From positions 1-5,523 of the forward strand of contig JADCDC010000223.1 of assembly GCA_020252385.1 (NCBI GenBank): a stretch of DNA of 5,523 nucleotides, read 5' to 3'. Shown here in pieces: positions 1-5,110 of the stretch; the first letter of the stretch is position 1; each line of letters begins with the position of its first letter. This DNA is from Aestuariivirga sp. (GTDB lineage Bacteria > Pseudomonadota > Alphaproteobacteria > Rhizobiales > Aestuariivirgaceae). The position numbers were made by a program, and so were the translations under genes. The notes beneath the pieces are model-generated. The model did not search any database. It was given only the letters and a program-made list of their open reading frames with translations, and was not told where the DNA came from.

Positions 1-398
1 GGAAGATCATGCGCGACTTCGCCTCGATGGGCGGCTGGCATGAGGAGATCACCCGGATGCACATGCTGAAGCGCCACCGCCCGGACAAGGTCTCAGGGAT
101 CCGTGACTTCTATTTCGGCAAGGGCCACCTCAACGAGGAACTGCTGCATCTCTGCGACCTGACGCGGAGCTTCTCCTACCGCATCACCAAGTCGGAACTG
201 CCATGGATGAACTATGTCTCCGGGCCAAGACTCTGGCCGGTGACCGCCGACAACACCACCTTCGGTGTCTGGACCGGCGACTGGGTGGCAAGCCCGCAGG
301 ACGACGTCACGCTGATTCCCAACACCGAGCAGAACGTCTACCAGCGCGCCTTTGCGACGCTGGAGCGGAATCACTTCGGGAAGAAGCGGGCAAGGTAG
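1..398 (+). CDS. SRPBCC (START/Bet v1-like) family protein, C-terminal part
   Basis: This is the 3' part of a gene that begins before the window; the frame is open to base 3. The first visible methionine (base 9) is probably internal, because the segment W-(H)EE following an I-M-R-D-F helix matches the stretch that normally comes after strand 1 and the first helix of SRPBCC/polyketide-cyclase-like proteins. Those proteins are usually about 145-155 residues, so roughly 20 N-terminal residues are missing. Visible features are a hydrophobic helix with GGWHEE, the segment LTRSFSYRIT, a PWMNYVSG segment, and late beta strands (NTTFGVWTGDW) followed by a long C-terminal helix ending in a basic tail (KKRAR). 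Members bind small hydrophobic ligands or act as cyclases or dehydratases, but this one cannot be assigned a ligand. It is convergent with the mutarotase-like gene and is followed by a hairpin with a T-rich tail. The family is likely; the function is unknown. Confidence 0.75.
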   Translation, partial: KIMRDFASMGGWHEEITRMHMLKRHRPDKVSGIRDFYFGKGHLNEELLHLCDLTRSFSYRITKSELPWMNYVSGPRLWPVTADNTTFGVWTGDWVASPQDDVTLIPNTEQNVYQRAFATLERNHFGKKRAR

Positions 399-425
399 AC
401 CCGCGACAACAACCCTCTTTTCGTC

Positions 426-455
426 ATGCCACGGCTTGACCGTGGCATCCTTTTT
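426..455 (+). terminator. Probable Rho-independent terminator downstream of the SRPBCC gene
   Basis: A perfect 9-bp stem (ATGCCACGG, 426-434, with CCGTGGCAT, 440-448) closes a 5-nt loop (CTTGA) and is followed by CC and five T residues (451-455). It starts 27 nt after the SRPBCC stop codon. The 5' flank TTCGTCAT also occurs on the opposite strand at the second hairpin (472-495), so the element may belong to an interspersed palindromic repeat family that is used as a terminator. The T tract is short and interrupted from the stem by two C residues. Confidence 0.6.
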
Positions 456-471
456 GGCGGCAACGAAGAAG

Positions 472-495
472 ATTGCCCGCTCGGGGGCGGGCAAT
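472..495 (-). terminator. Hairpin downstream of the mutarotase-like gene, possible terminator
   Basis: A perfect 9-bp GC-rich stem (ATTGCCCGC, 472-480, with GCGGGCAAT, 487-495) closes a 6-nt loop. Read on the minus strand it begins 27 nt after the stop codon of the mutarotase-like gene and is followed by CTTCTTCG, a weak T-rich tail rather than a clean T tract. Its 5' flank on the minus strand (TTCGTCAT, bases 501-494) is the same as that of the plus-strand hairpin at 426-448. It could be a weak terminator, an mRNA 3'-end stabiliser, or one copy of a REP-like element. Confidence 0.45.
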
Positions 496-522
496 GACGA
501 ATGCTTGGTGGGTGCTACCCTC

Positions 523-852
523 TCAATCCGTATGGAACACGTCTTCCATCTCCGCCCACCACTCGCCCTGCTTCCGTGTCTCGAAGGGGATCTGCATGGG
601 GTCGGTGATGGTCCACCACTCCTTCATGCGCGGGGCGTCCGCCATCTTCTTCATGTCAGCGTCGAAATCGGTGCCGTGGTATTCCCAATAGGCGAAGAGC
701 AGGTTCTCCGGCTCCTTGAGGAAGATCGTGTAGTTGCGGATGTTCGAATCGTGGATGGCCTTCAGCACCTCGGGCCACACCGCGGCGTGGATGCGCTTGT
801 ATTCCGGAATGATCTCGGGCCTCAGCCTGATGACGCGTCCCATTCTCTGCAT
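523..852 (-). CDS. L-rhamnose mutarotase family protein (RhaM/RhaU-like)
   Basis: This predicted 109-residue cytosolic protein belongs to the small ferredoxin-like dimeric mutarotases that interconvert alpha and beta anomers of L-rhamnose or related sugars. The start at 852 is chosen because GGGAGG and AAGG lie just upstream and because the length is close to the family norm of about 104; an ATG at 843 is an alternative, and the frame-open upstream ATG at 927 would add an unrelated hydrophobic leader and overlap the divergent gene. Family landmarks are visible: Tyr18 and His22 in EYKRIH (His is the proton donor in E. coli RhaM), WPE at 26-28, Tyr41 in NYTIFL, LLFAYWEY at 51-58, and the paired tryptophans Trp79-Trp80 in KEWW. 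The C-terminus (WWAEMEDVFHTD) matches the family's EVFxxD-type ending. It is divergent from the DCXR-like SDR gene 59 bp away, which suggests a shared sugar pathway. The actual sugar could differ from rhamnose. Confidence 0.88.
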   Translation of the reverse strand: MQRMGRVIRLRPEIIPEYKRIHAAVWPEVLKAIHDSNIRNYTIFLKEPENLLFAYWEYHGTDFDADMKKMADAPRMKEWWTITDPMQIPFETRKQGEWWAEMEDVFHTD

Positions 853-911
853 GGCCTTCTTGCCTCCCTGCCAATTCCAAGCAAAGATCGCCAAAAACGG
901 GAGAACGCACA
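853..911. promoter_or_regulatory. Short divergent intergenic region
   Basis: Only 59 bp separate the start codons of the mutarotase-like gene (-) and the SDR gene (+). The + strand shows GGGAG about 9 nt before the SDR start. A weak sigma-70-like pair can be placed on the + strand (TTGCCT at 860-865, 17-bp spacer, AAAGAT at 883-888), but the -10 match is poor. GCCAA occurs at 870-874 and 890-894, start-to-start distance 20 bp (about two helical turns), with a related CCAAGC between them. No convincing minus-strand promoter is visible, so it may lie inside the SDR coding region. No regulator is assigned. Confidence 0.3.
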
Positions 912-1682
912 ATGGGCGACTGGACAAAAAGATTCGAACTTACCGGCAAGCGCGCGCTGGTGACGGGGGCCACCAAGGGTATCGGCCTCGAGACATGCAA
1001 GGTGCTGGCCGATGCCGGTGCCGACATCGCCGCCGTGGGCCGCGACGCCGGAGGCCTCGCCGAGGTGAAGGCGGCGGTCGAGGCCAAGGGCCGCCGCTGC
1101 GTTACGATCTCAGCCGACATGGCGACCGTCGATGGCCCGGTGAAGGCCGGACAGGAGGCGCTCGCAGCCTTCGGCACCATCGACATCCTGGTCAACAATG
1201 CCGGGATCGCGCTGGTCGACATGCTGCTCGATGCGAAGGTCGAGGACTGGGACGCCACCATGGCTGTGAACCTCCGCGCGCCCTTCCTTCTGGCGCGGGA
1301 AGTGGTGCCGCAGATGATCGCCCAGAAATGGGGCAAGATCATCAACGTCTCCTCGCAGGCGGGCGTGATCGGCCTTGATGCGCATGGCGCCTATTGCGCC
1401 TCCAAGGGCGGCCTCAACATGCTGACCAAGGTGATGACGTCCGAGTGGGCGAAGCACAACATCCAGATCAATACCGTGTGCCCCACCGTGATCCTTACCC
1501 CGATGGGCGAGCAGGTCTGGGGCCAGCCCGAAAAGGGCGATCCGATGAAGGCCAAGATCCCAGGCGGCCGCTTCGGCAAGCCCATCGAGGTGGCCGACGC
1601 CATCCTCTATCTCGCCTCCCCCGCCTCCGGCATGATCTGCGGCCACGACCTGCTGATCGACGGCGGCTATACGGCGATCTGA
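912..1682 (+). CDS. SDR family oxidoreductase, L-xylulose/dicarbonyl reductase-like
   Basis: This is a complete 256-residue classical short-chain dehydrogenase/reductase, cytosolic, expected to interconvert a hydroxyl and a carbonyl on a sugar or polyol. The Rossmann motif TGATKGIG is at 18-25, acidic ADM at 69-71, NNAG at 95-98, Asn120, catalytic Ser148 (in NVSSQ), and YCASK at 161-165 with Tyr161 and Lys165. The stretch after beta 2 reads AVGRD, with Arg44 where NADP-preferring members carry a basic residue. From recalled family sequences, the second half resembles mammalian dicarbonyl/L-xylulose reductase: the pattern NVSSQ, YC(A/S)(S/T)KGxLxMLTKVM, NxVxPTVxxTxMG, then W..P, IPxGxF, AIL(Y/F)L and SGM is shared. 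The start is supported by GGGAG 8-9 nt upstream. It runs divergently from the mutarotase-like gene and converges on the small acidic gene with 4 bp between them. Polyol or ketose specificity is an inference. Confidence 0.92.
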   Translation: MGDWTKRFELTGKRALVTGATKGIGLETCKVLADAGADIAAVGRDAGGLAEVKAAVEAKGRRCVTISADMATVDGPVKAGQEALAAFGTIDILVNNAGIALVDMLLDAKVEDWDATMAVNLRAPFLLAREVVPQMIAQKWGKIINVSSQAGVIGLDAHGAYCASKGGLNMLTKVMTSEWAKHNIQINTVCPTVILTPMGEQVWGQPEKGDPMKAKIPGGRFGKPIEVADAILYLASPASGMICGHDLLIDGGYTAI

Positions 1683-1686
1683 GGGA

Positions 1687-1893
1687 CTATTCGCGGTCTT
1701 CGATTTTCTCGATCTCGCTCATGTCCTGGTTCTCGACCAGTTGGCGCTGGTCATCGTCCCACTCCATGCCCTCGCCGTCGTTCTCGACGGCGGGCGTGGG
1801 GCCCGGCTTCTGCGCGAGGTCGCGGTCGCCGATCCGGCCTTTCTCGACCTCCTGGCGGACGAGATCCGGGTTCACCTTCTTTGGATTTGCCAT
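1687..1893 (-). CDS. Small acidic hypothetical protein (68 aa)
   Basis: The gene encodes 68 residues, and I do not recognise the family. The start at 1893 is preferred over upstream ATGs (the frame stays open to 2094, inside the second SDR gene) because a strong GGAAGGAG lies 6 nt before it, and because the sequence beyond it is arginine- and serine-rich shadow translation. The protein is hydrophilic with no membrane segment: a basic/polar N-terminus (MANPKKVNPDL), a charged helix-like part (VRQEVEKGRIGDRDLAQ), a proline-containing linker (KPGPTP), then a strongly acidic C-terminal half (EWDDDQRQ, SEIEKIEDRE) that is likely disordered or helical. It sits 52 nt after the second SDR gene on the same strand, separated by two hairpins, and its stop is 4 bp from the stop of the convergent SDR. 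It may be an unrelated small housekeeping or stress protein rather than part of the sugar pathway. Confidence 0.72.
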   Translation of the reverse strand: MANPKKVNPDLVRQEVEKGRIGDRDLAQKPGPTPAVENDGEGMEWDDDQRQLVENQDMSEIEKIEDRE

Positions 1894-1897
1894 GGCA

Positions 1898-1921
1898 CAC
1901 TCCTTCCGACGGGAAGGAATG
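1898..1921 (-). promoter_or_regulatory. Hairpin sequestering the ribosome binding site of the 68-aa gene
   Basis: On the minus strand, TCCTTCC (1918-1912) pairs perfectly with GGAAGGA (1907-1901) across a 4-nt CGTC loop. The stem can be extended by a U-G pair (1919/1900), an A-U pair (1920/1899) and a C-G pair (1921/1898), giving about 10 pairs. The 3' arm is exactly the Shine-Dalgarno sequence GGAAGGAG of the downstream gene, which starts 4 nt beyond the extended stem. If folded, it would block ribosome entry. What could open it (temperature, a protein, translation of the upstream gene, a small RNA) is unknown. Confidence 0.5.
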
Positions 1922-1922
1922 A

Positions 1923-1937
1923 CCGGGGCGGCCCCGG
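1923..1937 (-). other. GC-rich hairpin just downstream of the second SDR gene
   Basis: A perfect 6-bp stem of C and G (CCGGGG, 1923-1928, with CCCCGG, 1932-1937) with a 3-nt loop lies 8 nt past the stop codon of the second SDR gene on the minus strand. It lacks a T tract (the following bases are TCATTCC), so it is not a canonical terminator. It could stabilise the 3' end of the operon mRNA or cause partial termination before the small acidic gene. Confidence 0.35.
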
Positions 1938-1945
1938 GGTTCCGC

Positions 1946-2638
1946 TCAGTAGGTGGCGCGGCCGCCCGAGACGTCGAACACGGCACCCGTCGAGAAGGAA
2001 CACTCCTCGCTGGCGAGCCAGCAGACGAGGCTCGCAACCTCATGCACCTTGCCGAGCCGCCCCATCGGGATCTTGGAGAGCATGAAGTCCACATGGCTCT
2101 GCGGGATCTGGTCGAAGATCGGGGTCCTCACCGCGGCGGGCGTCACTGAATTGACGGTGATGTTGGTCTTGGCCAGTTCCTTGGCCAGCGACTTGGTGAA
2201 GCCGATCACTGCCGCCTTCGAGGCCGAATAGGCCGAGGCATTGGGATTGCCCTCCTTGCCGGCGATCGAGGCGATGTTGACGATGCGGCCGTAATTGCCA
2301 GCCAGCATGTGCGGAACGACGGCGCGGTTGGTGAAGAAGGTGCCGTTCAAGTTGATGGCGATGGTGCGGTGCCAGTCTTCCATCTTGAGTTCCGTCACCG
2401 TGGCGGTGGGGCCCGCGATGCCGGCACTGTTGACGAGTATGTCGATGCCGCCGAGCTGCTTCACCGTTTCCGCCGCCGCGGCCTCGACCGAGTCCCAGCT
2501 GGAGATGTCGGTCTTGATGCCGCCCTGCATGTCCCACACGACGACCTTGCCGCCCTCGGCCTCAATCCTCTGGGCGACCGCCTCGCCGATCCCCGAAAGG
2601 CCACCCGTGACGACCGCGCGCTTGCCTGCAAATCTCAT
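1946..2638 (-). CDS. SDR family oxidoreductase, NAD-type
   Basis: This is a complete classical short-chain dehydrogenase of 230 residues, somewhat shorter than the usual 245-255. Visible motifs are the cofactor loop TGGLSGIG (11-18), Asp36 at the end of beta 2 (VVVWD), which favours NAD(H), TDIS at 43-46, NSAG (70-73, in place of NNAG), Asn96, catalytic Ser124 (NIAS), and Tyr137/Lys141 in YSASK. The loop after beta 2 is compact, which accounts for the shorter length. The C-terminus ends FDVSGGRATY, matching the family's DGG(R/Y)xxx ending. The start codon overlaps the kinase stop in ATGA, so translation is probably coupled. Its place directly after a sugar kinase in an ABC transporter operon suggests a sugar or polyol (or sugar acid) dehydrogenase. 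Automatic labels such as 3-oxoacyl-ACP reductase would be misleading here. The substrate is not identifiable. Confidence 0.92.
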   Translation of the reverse strand: MRFAGKRAVVTGGLSGIGEAVAQRIEAEGGKVVVWDMQGGIKTDISSWDSVEAAAAETVKQLGGIDILVNSAGIAGPTATVTELKMEDWHRTIAINLNGTFFTNRAVVPHMLAGNYGRIVNIASIAGKEGNPNASAYSASKAAVIGFTKSLAKELAKTNITVNSVTPAAVRTPIFDQIPQSHVDFMLSKIPMGRLGKVHEVASLVCWLASEECSFSTGAVFDVSGGRATY

Positions 2639-3579
2639 GATTTCACTTTCCAGTTCTTCATTGTGGCGAGCGTGTCCTCGAAGGAGACGATCCCCGCATC
2701 CGACCCCAGCCCGGTGGCGACGAGCCCCGCCGAGGCCTGGGCGAAGCGGAGCGCCGTCTCGACATCCATCTTGTGGTGAAGGGCGGCGATGAAGCCCGCG
2801 TCGAAGGCATCGCCGCAGCCCGTGGTGTCGACGACCTTGATGTCATAGGCGGGCGACGTCATGCGCGTGCCGTCACGATGCGCGTAATAGGCGCCGTCGC
2901 CGCCCAGCGTGAAGACACAGCACTGGGCGCCCCTGTCGAGATAGAAGCTGGCGCAGTCCTCGGGCGTCGACTGGCCGGACATGTCCTTCGCTTCCTCGAT
3001 CGAGGGCATGAAATAGTCGATGAAGGGCAGGAGCGGCCCCACGATGCCGATGGTCTCTGCACTCGCCGCGATCAAGTCGAAGGTGACCGTGCGGCCGCGC
3101 GCCTTGGCCTCCTTCAGCAGTGTGACCGAGGCCGGGCCATCGAGCTTCTTGAGGAGGCCGGTGCCGCCGAGGTGGATGATCGGCGCATCGAAGACCTGAT
3201 CATACATGGCGGGCGGCACGTCGAAGTGATCGGAGGCGCCGCGCACGTGGAGCGCCGGGCGGTCGCCGTTGGGGCGCACGTTCAGGATGGTGGCGGAGGT
3301 TGGAATACCCTTCAGGCGCTGCATGGCGGAGGTGTCGATGCCGTGCTTCTGCATCGTCATCAGCACCCAATCGGCCTTCTCGTCATCACCCACCGCGCCG
3401 ACGGCGAGGCTCCGGAGGCCCAGCTTCGCGGTATCGACCACGGTGCCGCCGGCTGTGCCGGCGACGGTCAGGCGGATTTCCTCGATGAAGTCCACGTTGC
3501 CGCGGTCAGGGATGCGGGTAACCGGCCGGCCCAGCACATCGAGGATGTAGAGGCCGATCACCGAAACATCGTAGCGCAT
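2635..3579 (-). CDS. PfkB/ribokinase-family carbohydrate kinase
   Basis: The 314-residue cytosolic protein has the full length of a ribokinase-fold sugar kinase, which transfers phosphate from ATP to a sugar hydroxyl. The C-terminal PfkB signature DTTGCGDAFDAGF is at 251-263, with the anion hole GCG and catalytic base Asp257. The N-terminal substrate Asp14 (GLYILDVLG), the glycine-rich first signature region (GTAGGTVVDTAKLGL, 41-55) and the LGGDGAYY nucleotide-site strand (225-232) are also present. Two deviations are visible: the first signature has Asp49 where an Asn usually follows GGxxx, and the PNxxE motif reads PSIEE (192-196). The gene begins 1 nt after the stop of the membrane-protein gene and overlaps the following SDR start by 4 nt. 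Within this locus it would phosphorylate an imported sugar or a ketose made by an SDR. Fructokinase-, ribokinase- or deoxygluconokinase-like specificity cannot be distinguished. Confidence 0.92.
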   Translation of the reverse strand: MRYDVSVIGLYILDVLGRPVTRIPDRGNVDFIEEIRLTVAGTAGGTVVDTAKLGLRSLAVGAVGDDEKADWVLMTMQKHGIDTSAMQRLKGIPTSATILNVRPNGDRPALHVRGASDHFDVPPAMYDQVFDAPIIHLGGTGLLKKLDGPASVTLLKEAKARGRTVTFDLIAASAETIGIVGPLLPFIDYFMPSIEEAKDMSGQSTPEDCASFYLDRGAQCCVFTLGGDGAYYAHRDGTRMTSPAYDIKVVDTTGCGDAFDAGFIAALHHKMDVETALRFAQASAGLVATGLGSDAGIVSFEDTLATMKNWKVKS

Positions 3580-3580
3580 G

Positions 3581-4024
3581 TCAGCTGCGGGCCTTCTTCA
3601 TGGCGGCGATGGCCGCAGCCAGCGCCACGGTGACGGCGGCAATGCCCCAGACGAGCGGCTGCATCCAGAACGGCGGGGTGTTGAGCTGGATCTTGCCCGA
3701 TGTGGTGTTGGGATCGGGCGGCTTGAGGAAGAACACGCCATAGAGATGCGCCGCGGCGATCGACACCAGGAGCACGATGCAGAAGATCATGAACACGACC
3801 ATGGTGACGATGACCACGCTCCTGACCGGAACGCCGGGCTGGGCCATCGGCAGCAGGTTGTTGATGAGCCCCGCGATCACCACCAGCACGCTGCCGACGG
3901 CGAAGAGCGTGAGGCTGAAGGGCTGGAAGATCAGCACCAGCGCGAAGATGCCGAGCCCGATGATGAAGTACTCAAGCCGCAGCGCGCCCTGGCGCGTCAT
4001 GCCCTGCTCGCGCGAATCGCTCAT
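3581..4024 (-). CDS. Small four-helix membrane protein in an ABC transporter operon
   Basis: The 147-residue protein has no family I recognise. Hydrophobic segments lie at about 18-34, 36-57, 69-97 and 122-141, giving four predicted inner-membrane helices. A charged N-terminus (SDSREQGMTRQ) and a basic C-terminus (MKKARS) fit both ends being cytoplasmic. The loop between helices 3 and 4 (about 98-121, KPPDPNTTSGKIQLNTPPF) is proline- and threonine-rich and would face the periplasm. It starts in ATGA overlap with the end of the ATPase gene and ends 1 nt before the kinase gene, so it is embedded in the operon and presumably co-translated. By analogy, small membrane proteins accompany some CUT1 transporters (for example the DUF2160-type subunit in the bacterial glycerol ABC transporter locus), but no such homology is claimed here. 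An accessory transporter subunit is an inference. Confidence 0.8.
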   Translation of the reverse strand: MSDSREQGMTRQGALRLEYFIIGLGIFALVLIFQPFSLTLFAVGSVLVVIAGLINNLLPMAQPGVPVRSVVIVTMVVFMIFCIVLLVSIAAAHLYGVFFLKPPDPNTTSGKIQLNTPPFWMQPLVWGIAAVTVALAAAIAAMKKARS

Positions 4025-5109
4025 GCGCGCACCGCCTTTCCGTCCTCGCCGAACACATGCGTCTGCCGCGGGTCGGGCCTGAGGTTCAGCGCCTCGCCCA
4101 CCTTCACCCGCTTGTCCCTGGGGACGACGACGCGGATGTCGCCGCCCGTCGCGGTGCGGGCGTGGATCAGCGTCTCGGCGCCCATTGGCTCGATCAGCTC
4201 CGCCTGGGCGGAGATGGTGTCGGCCGCCTTCTCCTGAACGCTGGTGAAGGCGCGTGGCCTTATGCCGATCATGACCTTGGAGGGCTTGAGCTTCGCCACC
4301 GCCGGGTCGGTCGCCACCGCCAGTTCCTGGCCCGCCAGCACGACCGAGGCCATGCCGTTGGCGTGGCCCTTGAGTTCGGCCTCGACGAGGTTCATCTGCG
4401 GCGTGCCGATGAAGCTCGCCACGAAGACGTTGACGGGCTTGGCGAAGACGTCATGCGGGGTGCCGACCTGCTCGATCAGGCCATCCTTCATGATGGCGAT
4501 GCGGTTCGCCATGGTGAGCGCCTCGAGCTGGTCATGCGTGACGATCACGGTGGCCTTGGAGAGCCCGGTGAGGACTTCCTTGATCTGGCCGCGCATCGAG
4601 TGGCGGAGCTCAACGTCGAGACGCGACAGCGGCTCGTCGAAAAGGAAGCAGTTGGGATCGCGCACGATGGCGCGCGCCACCGCAAGCCGCTGCTTCTCGC
4701 CCTCGGAGATCTGGTTCGGCATGCGGTCCAGCACCGTGTCGAGGTGCATGATCTTCGCCACCTTCATGACGCGCGCGTCGGTGTCCGCCTTCGAGAGGTT
4801 CTCGTAATGGAGCGGCATGGCGATGTTCTGGCCGACGGTGAGTGCGGGATAGAGCGCGTAGAACTGGAACACCATCGCGATGTCGCGCTTCTGCGGGGTG
4901 AGCTCGTTCATGCGCTGGCCGGCGATGATGACATCGCCGCTGGTGGCGCGCTCGAGGCCCGCGATCATGCGCAGCGTCGTCGTCTTGCCGCAGCCCGAGG
5001 GGCCGAGCAGGCAGACGACCTCGCCCGCTTCGACCTTCAGGTCCGCGTCCTTCACCGCCGTGAAGGCGCCGAACTTCTTGGTGACTTTGCGGATTTCAAT
5101 CGTCGACAT
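4021..5109 (-). CDS. CUT1-type ABC sugar transporter ATP-binding protein (MalK/UgpC-like)
   Basis: The 362-residue ATPase energises carbohydrate import from the cytoplasmic face, as a dimer bound to the permeases. Seen in order: Walker A GPSGCGKTT at 36-44, Q-loop Gln82 in VFQFYALYP, signature region at 134-140 reading ISEGEKQ instead of LSGGQQQ, Walker B CFLFDEP at 154-160 with Glu159, D-loop SRLD at 162-165, and H-loop His192 in VTHDQ. The C-terminal third (about 235-362) has the OB-fold/TOBE regulatory region of the MalK class, with GTPQMNLVEA, GIRPRAF and the final HVFGEDG. Length is normal for CUT1 ATPases (about 350-370). The gene starts 1 nt after the permease stop (TGAcATG) and overlaps the membrane-protein start by 4 nt. 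The weak upstream Shine-Dalgarno (GAAG) fits translational coupling. The altered signature is addressed in the findings; other catalytic residues are intact. The sugar is unknown. Confidence 0.95.
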   Translation of the reverse strand: MSTIEIRKVTKKFGAFTAVKDADLKVEAGEVVCLLGPSGCGKTTTLRMIAGLERATSGDVIIAGQRMNELTPQKRDIAMVFQFYALYPALTVGQNIAMPLHYENLSKADTDARVMKVAKIMHLDTVLDRMPNQISEGEKQRLAVARAIVRDPNCFLFDEPLSRLDVELRHSMRGQIKEVLTGLSKATVIVTHDQLEALTMANRIAIMKDGLIEQVGTPHDVFAKPVNVFVASFIGTPQMNLVEAELKGHANGMASVVLAGQELAVATDPAVAKLKPSKVMIGIRPRAFTSVQEKAADTISAQAELIEPMGAETLIHARTATGGDIRVVVPRDKRVKVGEALNLRPDPRQTHVFGEDGKAVRA

Positions 5110-5110
5110 G

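Noticed and set aside
93..494. Open frame on the - strand across the SRPBCC gene
   Set aside because: It is antisense to a recognisable SRPBCC fold and runs through the intergenic hairpins; no family features.
853..927. Upstream ATG at 927 for the mutarotase-like gene
   Set aside because: It would add a 25-residue hydrophobic leader absent from the family and overlap the start of the divergent SDR; the ATG at 852 has better Shine-Dalgarno support and gives normal length.
656..1345. 229-codon open frame on the - strand over the SDR gene and the mutarotase-like gene
   Set aside because: It crosses two real genes in a different frame and its product is Ser/Ala/Arg-rich shadow sequence.
1894..2094. 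Upstream extension of the 68-aa gene to an ATG at 2094
   Set aside because: The extension lies over the C-terminal coding region of the second SDR and reads as Arg/Ser/Pro-rich shadow; the strong GGAAGGAG at 1900-1907 marks the start at 1893.
2773..3633. Long open frame on the + strand antisense to the PfkB kinase
   Set aside because: It mirrors a well-supported kinase, has a composition rich in Arg/Gly/Ala/His without domains, and is expected from GC-rich codon bias on the opposite strand.
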